The position numbers and the translations under genes were made by a program. This document shows positions 59,251-64,000 of a stretch of DNA of 64,000 nt, in pieces; position 1 is the stretch's first letter; every line of letters begins with the position of its first letter. Source of the DNA: Cristatella mucedo (lineage: Eukaryota > Bryozoa > Phylactolaemata > Cristatellidae); the NCBI GenBank assembly GCA_009760855.2, contig WPIO01000077.1:1895001-1959000 (forward strand), given 5' to 3'. The notes under the pieces were generated by a model. That model searched no databases. It was given only the letters and a program-made list of their open reading frames with translations, and was not told the DNA's origin.

Positions 59251-59640
59251 CTAAACATAGACAAAAGTAGGACAGTAAACATGAATCCCCAAATAAAAAC
59301 AACAAATTCGAATATGCTTATCTTGGAAAGGAAGTAAATTCCGCAGGTAGGATGGAGCCAAAGAATCGATGGACCTTAATCTGAGTGATAGAGCCTTGAA
59401 GTTGATGCCTTGCTTTAGTGTTAGCCAGTGCCAGTTAGCGAGAAGTGGTGCACTGTGGCAACAAGGCGACTCACGGCAGACATGCCTATCAGAACAGTTA
59501 TGTACTGGCAAGCCACTGATTGCACAGTCCCGTAGACCAGTATGCTGAAAGTTGCCGAAGCCAAGACAGGTTACAATAAATGAACCATTTAGATGTGGCA
59601 TCAATGTTGAAAAACCCAAATTGTAGCTAGTATATGTTGC
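59251..59640 (-). mobile_element. LINE C-terminal fragment
   Basis: The minus frame reads WHWLTLKQGINFKALSLRLR and SIDSLAPSYLRNLLPF, typical of the region after the RT in CR1/L2-like elements. It lies upstream (on the minus strand) of the RT start at 57.7 kb, so the two pieces belong to different copies. Confidence 0.75.
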
Positions 59641-61940
59641 TTAAAGTGGGCAGATATGGTTGTGAACATGATGTAACTGTCTAATGAAACATCACTTTAA
59701 GACTGGACGCCTAGATTATATGTCAATTCAGCATGAGATGTGAGGGCTAGATCGATTGTTAGCATTTCGCCTTTTAATTTCTAAATTAAACTGGGTTTGA
59801 ACGTGGTTAGGGCTATAGCAACATCAAATGGAGCCAGTGAGCCCTGCCGTAGTTTGTGCCGAATCTGAGCACGAGACATTGCAACTGAATTCCACGACAC
59901 CGAGCATGTAGTAAGTAGTACATCGGTCGAAACACGCAGAACTATTACATAAAACTACGTCAAAATTCACTCAGAACTCCAGCATTGATAAGACGAAAGC
60001 TATGATGATACCCCTAGAGTGATACCCGTGTTGTTAAAAGCACTACGGATAAACCGACAATCTGCATGCTGCTCTTTAACAAGCATGTGAGGTGAGGTGA
60101 CTGAGTCCATCCCAGTAAATACTCGGTAATGAGGAAGATTTTTAAACGCAGCATAGCTTCCCAGAAATTCGTGCATGACTGTCTTTGCAGCTATATAAAG
60201 GCTCTGTACTCACGAACTGGTACAGAAACACAAAAAAGATTACAGTAGCAACATTATTACTGACGATGCAAATCTTTGGCAATTGCTATAATCTGCACCA
60301 AACAGCTAAACTGTTCGAACAATGTGAATGAGAAGAGCATGCCGTTTCCTAAAATGCCTAATAACATTTGTAATGAGTGTGTTGTCTTTTTAATTTGTAA
60401 TGCAATGAGTAGTTAATAACTCAGTGCATGAATGCCCAATTAGATAGATTTCTCACTTGTCTTTACAACTGTATGGCTGAACACTCGACAGATTTGGCAT
60501 TCGCTGGCACTTGTCAAGTAGCTCGAGGCACTCTCCAATTCATGTCTATATGCATCTTTGCCCAATAACCAGGTTACCCTGCCAACAGCCTTTATGGCTC
60601 CAGCCTAATTAGGGTTACTAAAGGGTCACGAGTAAATGGCAGGTACTGGACCGATGAATATTCACAGAAATAGGATTTTATTAGAATTTATCCTCAACCA
60701 CACAGTAAATTACCCTCAGAAACATTAAGTTCATTTATAGTAGCCACATCTCACACAAACACTCAGACAGATGCACTACCGACCATGCCAACAACCAGGG
60801 CTCTCATTAAGAGTGAACAACCAGCACAGCCAGTTTAGGTTTGCCACGGCTCCACATAAACGCCATAGAAACCCAATCGACACGATAAAAAAGAACCATC
60901 CCAAAAGCTATTGAAAACAGTGGCTGTAAACTAACTCGAGGTGGCGGTTATTCAACACTTAGACGTATAGAAACTTTCCTGTTTTTATTTTACCATCCAT
61001 TTTATTACGTTTCCAAACATTTCAATTTTTGTACAGTTTTGGTTTTACTTTACAGCTGAGGTATTATTTTTTTAAAGAACTGTCTCCCAAAAAATCTTAG
61101 CCTTGTGACAGAATTAGATTGATTAAAACCACGAAAGTTAGGAGAAGCCTCGGTCTTTTAAAACTTTTCTCTTCCAGATATGATGCTAAAGATATTCCAT
61201 ATATACGTGCATTGTAGCCTGGAAAAAAATTTGCAAGAAAAAAATGTGCTGGCTCTGTTTTGCTTTTTTATTTTTAGTTAATAATCCTGATGCAGCACCG
61301 GTTAAGTTCGAAAAAGAAAATCAGTTCGCTGAGAGCTGTATGCAAATTGGTTATTAAAATCATAAGTATGTATGACGTTGTAGCACATCCAATTGGAACT
61401 TTTGAAGTAGAATGGCTTCCAGGAACTTATATATCTTTAAATATTTTGTTCTTTTTTTACGATATATCCAGTAAATTTAGTAAAACATCCGAAGTAGAAC
61501 CCTTTCCAATATTAGCATTTCTTACATATCGTTGTGACTTCGATTGACTTCAATATGTCTTCTAAGTTCTTCCGTACGGAATATGCTCTATATTTATAAA
61601 TTTACTGCAAAAGATGTCTTTTTCAAGAAATGCCCATTCTAATTTTAAACCTTCACGTCAGCTATCGCTTCAAAAGAAAAAATAGGAACCATAGCAGCAG
61701 GGTTGATTAACTTCAGCCTTAACCTAAAACGTAATGCAGTCAAAAACACTGTGACATTTAAAATGATAAGAACTCTCTTTATATGTGTTTATTATCGAAA
61801 GGAATAATGGTCAGGTCCTAAAAGAACTGACTCTGAGTTATATCTATGCGCAGTAGAGAATCAGAATATTTGCCAAAATGACTAGTATTGTAATAACTAA
61901 ATCAGATTTGCACTCTAAGAATTGGTGATCGGAATGGTGC
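59641..61940. other. Host DNA with no recognised gene
   Basis: Short frames only (longest 61290-61547, 85 codons, no recognised domain). No RNA gene was seen. Confidence 0.35.
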
Positions 61941-61941
61941 T

Positions 61942-61954
61942 CTCTCTCCCTCTC

Positions 61955-62020
<66 letters not shown>

Positions 62021-62048
62021 AATATATATATATATACATATATATATA
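61942..62048. repeat. (CT)n(TA)n microsatellite
   Basis: About 55 bp of CT repeats is followed by about 50 bp of TA repeats with single-base interruptions. Confidence 0.95.
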
Positions 62049-63478
62049 CCAGCTGTAATCGCGTAATTTCACTTGCCGGTAGGCCAGTAAGCAGTGGTTC
62101 ACAGAAGTCAAGACGGTATGTAACGAATGCATGAACCAACTTAAATGTGTTATCCATATATAAGCAAGCTTATATGTTTGCAATGTAGTGTAGTTGAAAG
62201 TAGGCGGACTTGATTGTGAAGCTGGTGCGGTCATCAATCGAGTGGTCGCTTTGGAATATGACACATAGATTTCTATCCGATTCAACAGGAGATATACTTA
62301 CAGAGCCAGTTTAGAGCGTCAGCTTTTTAATATCTGAATTTCACGTGTTTTTTGCATACCTAGCAAGTTAGTTTTACCGTTAGAGTAGCGTCTGGCTGTT
62401 GGGGCACTCAGGCTCAGTCGGACACTTGGCCTACTCTGGTCCACTAGCATCAGCTCCTACCATATCCAAATCAATCTTGAATTGTCCAGGCTGTGACTTG
62501 AGTAACAATGCCTCTGTCTGCCTTCAATGTGAGAGTCCAGGCCACCCGAAACTTCGGCGCGACGGGTTTGTTACAGGATTCTTTTTTGTATCGTATGTAT
62601 TGTCCCACTTACCAAACCTCAGAGATAGCAGTGCAATGCATGCCCCACCCCGGCACGGCAGGGTAGCCATCTTCGAATGCTTCCTGTGCTCTGCTTGATT
62701 TAAGTGTTATCTTGGGGTGACTGGTCACTTTCTCGATACATACTTCAACCCGAGCATGGCAGATTTGACCGAGATGGCACCGACCCATATCTTTATTCCC
62801 TCGGCACATCAATCAGCCATAGCATGGTCAATCTTTAAGTTGCCATCAGACTAGATGGTCGTTAGGGCAGTGCCGGCTCTGCCTCCTTTCTCACAGCCAC
62901 AGCCCACATAGCAACCATATGCCAAAGCAGACTCGGATGAATCGAGGCACTCCAGTCACAGCTGAGTCGCTCAGCTGTTGCAAGAGATCTCAGAGCTGTG
63001 TGAAGCTCCCCACCTAGTGCTGGCCCACGGACGGGAAAGTTAACATCTGATCACCTACAGACTGGCTGTTTCATGTCGAGATAGCCCACCGGACCAGCAT
63101 GGTTCCGCCTCGTTTTAGAAACTCTACTGGTCCAACCGGGCCGCGACATATGGAGCATCCGGAAAAAGGTTAACCTGGACAACCTACTACGGTAGCCTAT
63201 AGATTTGCTGTATGCTCTAGGCAGGTAAGGCGAGTTGCAGCAATGTCGTCGTTAGTAGAGTTAATGCCGTGCTACAGCGATTGTTCCAGGGGACAGTCCA
63301 AGATGGTGACCAACTCTTGAGGCTGTTCGCGGACTATCAGCTTGCTGCACTCCTTAGTTGGGTTCAAAACTGGTCACCGTGGTTCAACAGCCTCTAATAC
63401 GGGCACCTCCGTGTGCTCAACCCAAGTAGCAGCCTGATCGCCACTGTCCTAAATGGCTGTCGGAACCATCAAGCCTTT
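62049..63478. other. Host DNA with no recognised gene
   Basis: A plus frame at 62399-62698 contains CPGCDLSNNASVCLQC, two CxxC pairs that could be part of a zinc finger, but with no further support. Nothing else was recognised. Confidence 0.3.
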
Positions 63479-63501
63479 CACTCTCTCTCTCTCTCTCTCT
63501 A
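63479..63501. repeat. (TC)n microsatellite
   Basis: Short run of TC dinucleotides. Confidence 0.9.
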
Positions 63502-64000
63502 TCGCTCTGTTGAAATGTTGGCTCGAACATATTACTACATTAACTCGGAGACGTCTCGATCCGTAAACATCAGGCCCATCATTATCTACAAATGCGCTTC
63601 AAAAAAACTCAAGTCAAGGGATTTATCTACTATTGTTGTCAAACACCTGCACGGTGGTGGGTGGCTCTCTGTGAGGCATAGTGCCTTCCGCAGGGCATCA
63701 CGAGCAGCCTGGAGCAGTCCTTCTCGGTCGAGGTCTTTTTCAGTGCTGCCAATGCACCAGTCCGATATCTGCTAGCTGCGTGCAGCCCTCTTGGACCAAC
63801 AAAACACGTTTGGAAAACTCTGGGCAACGACAAGGGTACTTTGGCGAAAGTTCCGGATCTGAAAGTCGCAAAGTGTGTAGGTTTAGTGGCATTTCTTCAC
63901 GTCCAATGGTCGGCATTAGCAGCTGTACTACCATTCATTCTTAAGCACTTTTGTCCTGGTACCTAGTTGGTGAGCAGTGTTACGATTCCATTGGCATCTA
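63502..64000. other. Host DNA with no recognised gene
   Basis: Open frames on both strands overlap and show no family pattern. Confidence 0.3.

Noticed and set aside
62399-62698. Zinc-finger exon
   Set aside because: Only two CxxC pairs in a short frame, with no splice or homology support.

Overview
The window is animal-type nuclear DNA. It has GC-rich, gene-poor flanks full of non-LTR retrotransposon tails, tRNA-type SINE copies, a solo LTR and microsatellites. A block of very different DNA, AT-rich and densely coding, sits in the middle. I cannot name the host species, and I found no convincing host gene.

The middle block (about 21.78-44.63 kb) is a Polinton/Maverick-type endogenous virus, close in content to adintoviruses. 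Its ends are ~60 bp terminal inverted repeats (21841-21900 and 44575-44632). It carries the full diagnostic set: protein-primed family B DNA polymerase (40.9-44.5 kb, minus), RVE-type integrase (32.5-33.3 kb), FtsK/A32-like packaging ATPase (23.2-23.9 kb), adenovirus-type cysteine protease (22.5-22.9 kb, minus), double jelly-roll major capsid protein (28.8-30.3 kb) and three single jelly-roll minor capsid (penton-like) genes (25.4-28.2 kb). Accessory genes are a YqaJ/lambda-type exonuclease, a parvovirus-like PLA2-domain protein, an HNH+AP2 endonuclease, four tail-fibre-like genes with phage-like repeats, several zinc-binding or membrane proteins and two low-complexity repeat proteins. Most genes carry in-frame stops or frameshifts, and a SINE has landed in one capsid gene, so this copy looks like a decaying fossil. 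Many start codons follow directly on a TATATAGA-like box, which looks like a shared viral promoter.

The virus lies in the loop of a huge inverted repeat: left arm 8472-21776 (13.3 kb) and right arm 45716-57301 (11.6 kb), roughly 90-97 % identical where I compared them by eye. Each arm contains direct repeats of a 1-2.5 kb unit, as in foldback-type transposons. The arms differ by later insertions, including a 1408-bp solo LTR (15146-16553, 4-bp target duplication) and a LINE tail (11173-11485), both only in the left arm. The right outer edge cuts into a LINE reverse transcriptase reading frame.

Two further oddities mark the virus ends. The left end is a 113-nt hairpin made of an inverted copy of the terminal repeat. 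Outside the right end lies a fragment (44759-44944) of a gene from a second, diverged element of the same kind. Outside the arms (1-8471 and 57302-64000) I see only repeats, LINE fragments and unassigned sequence.
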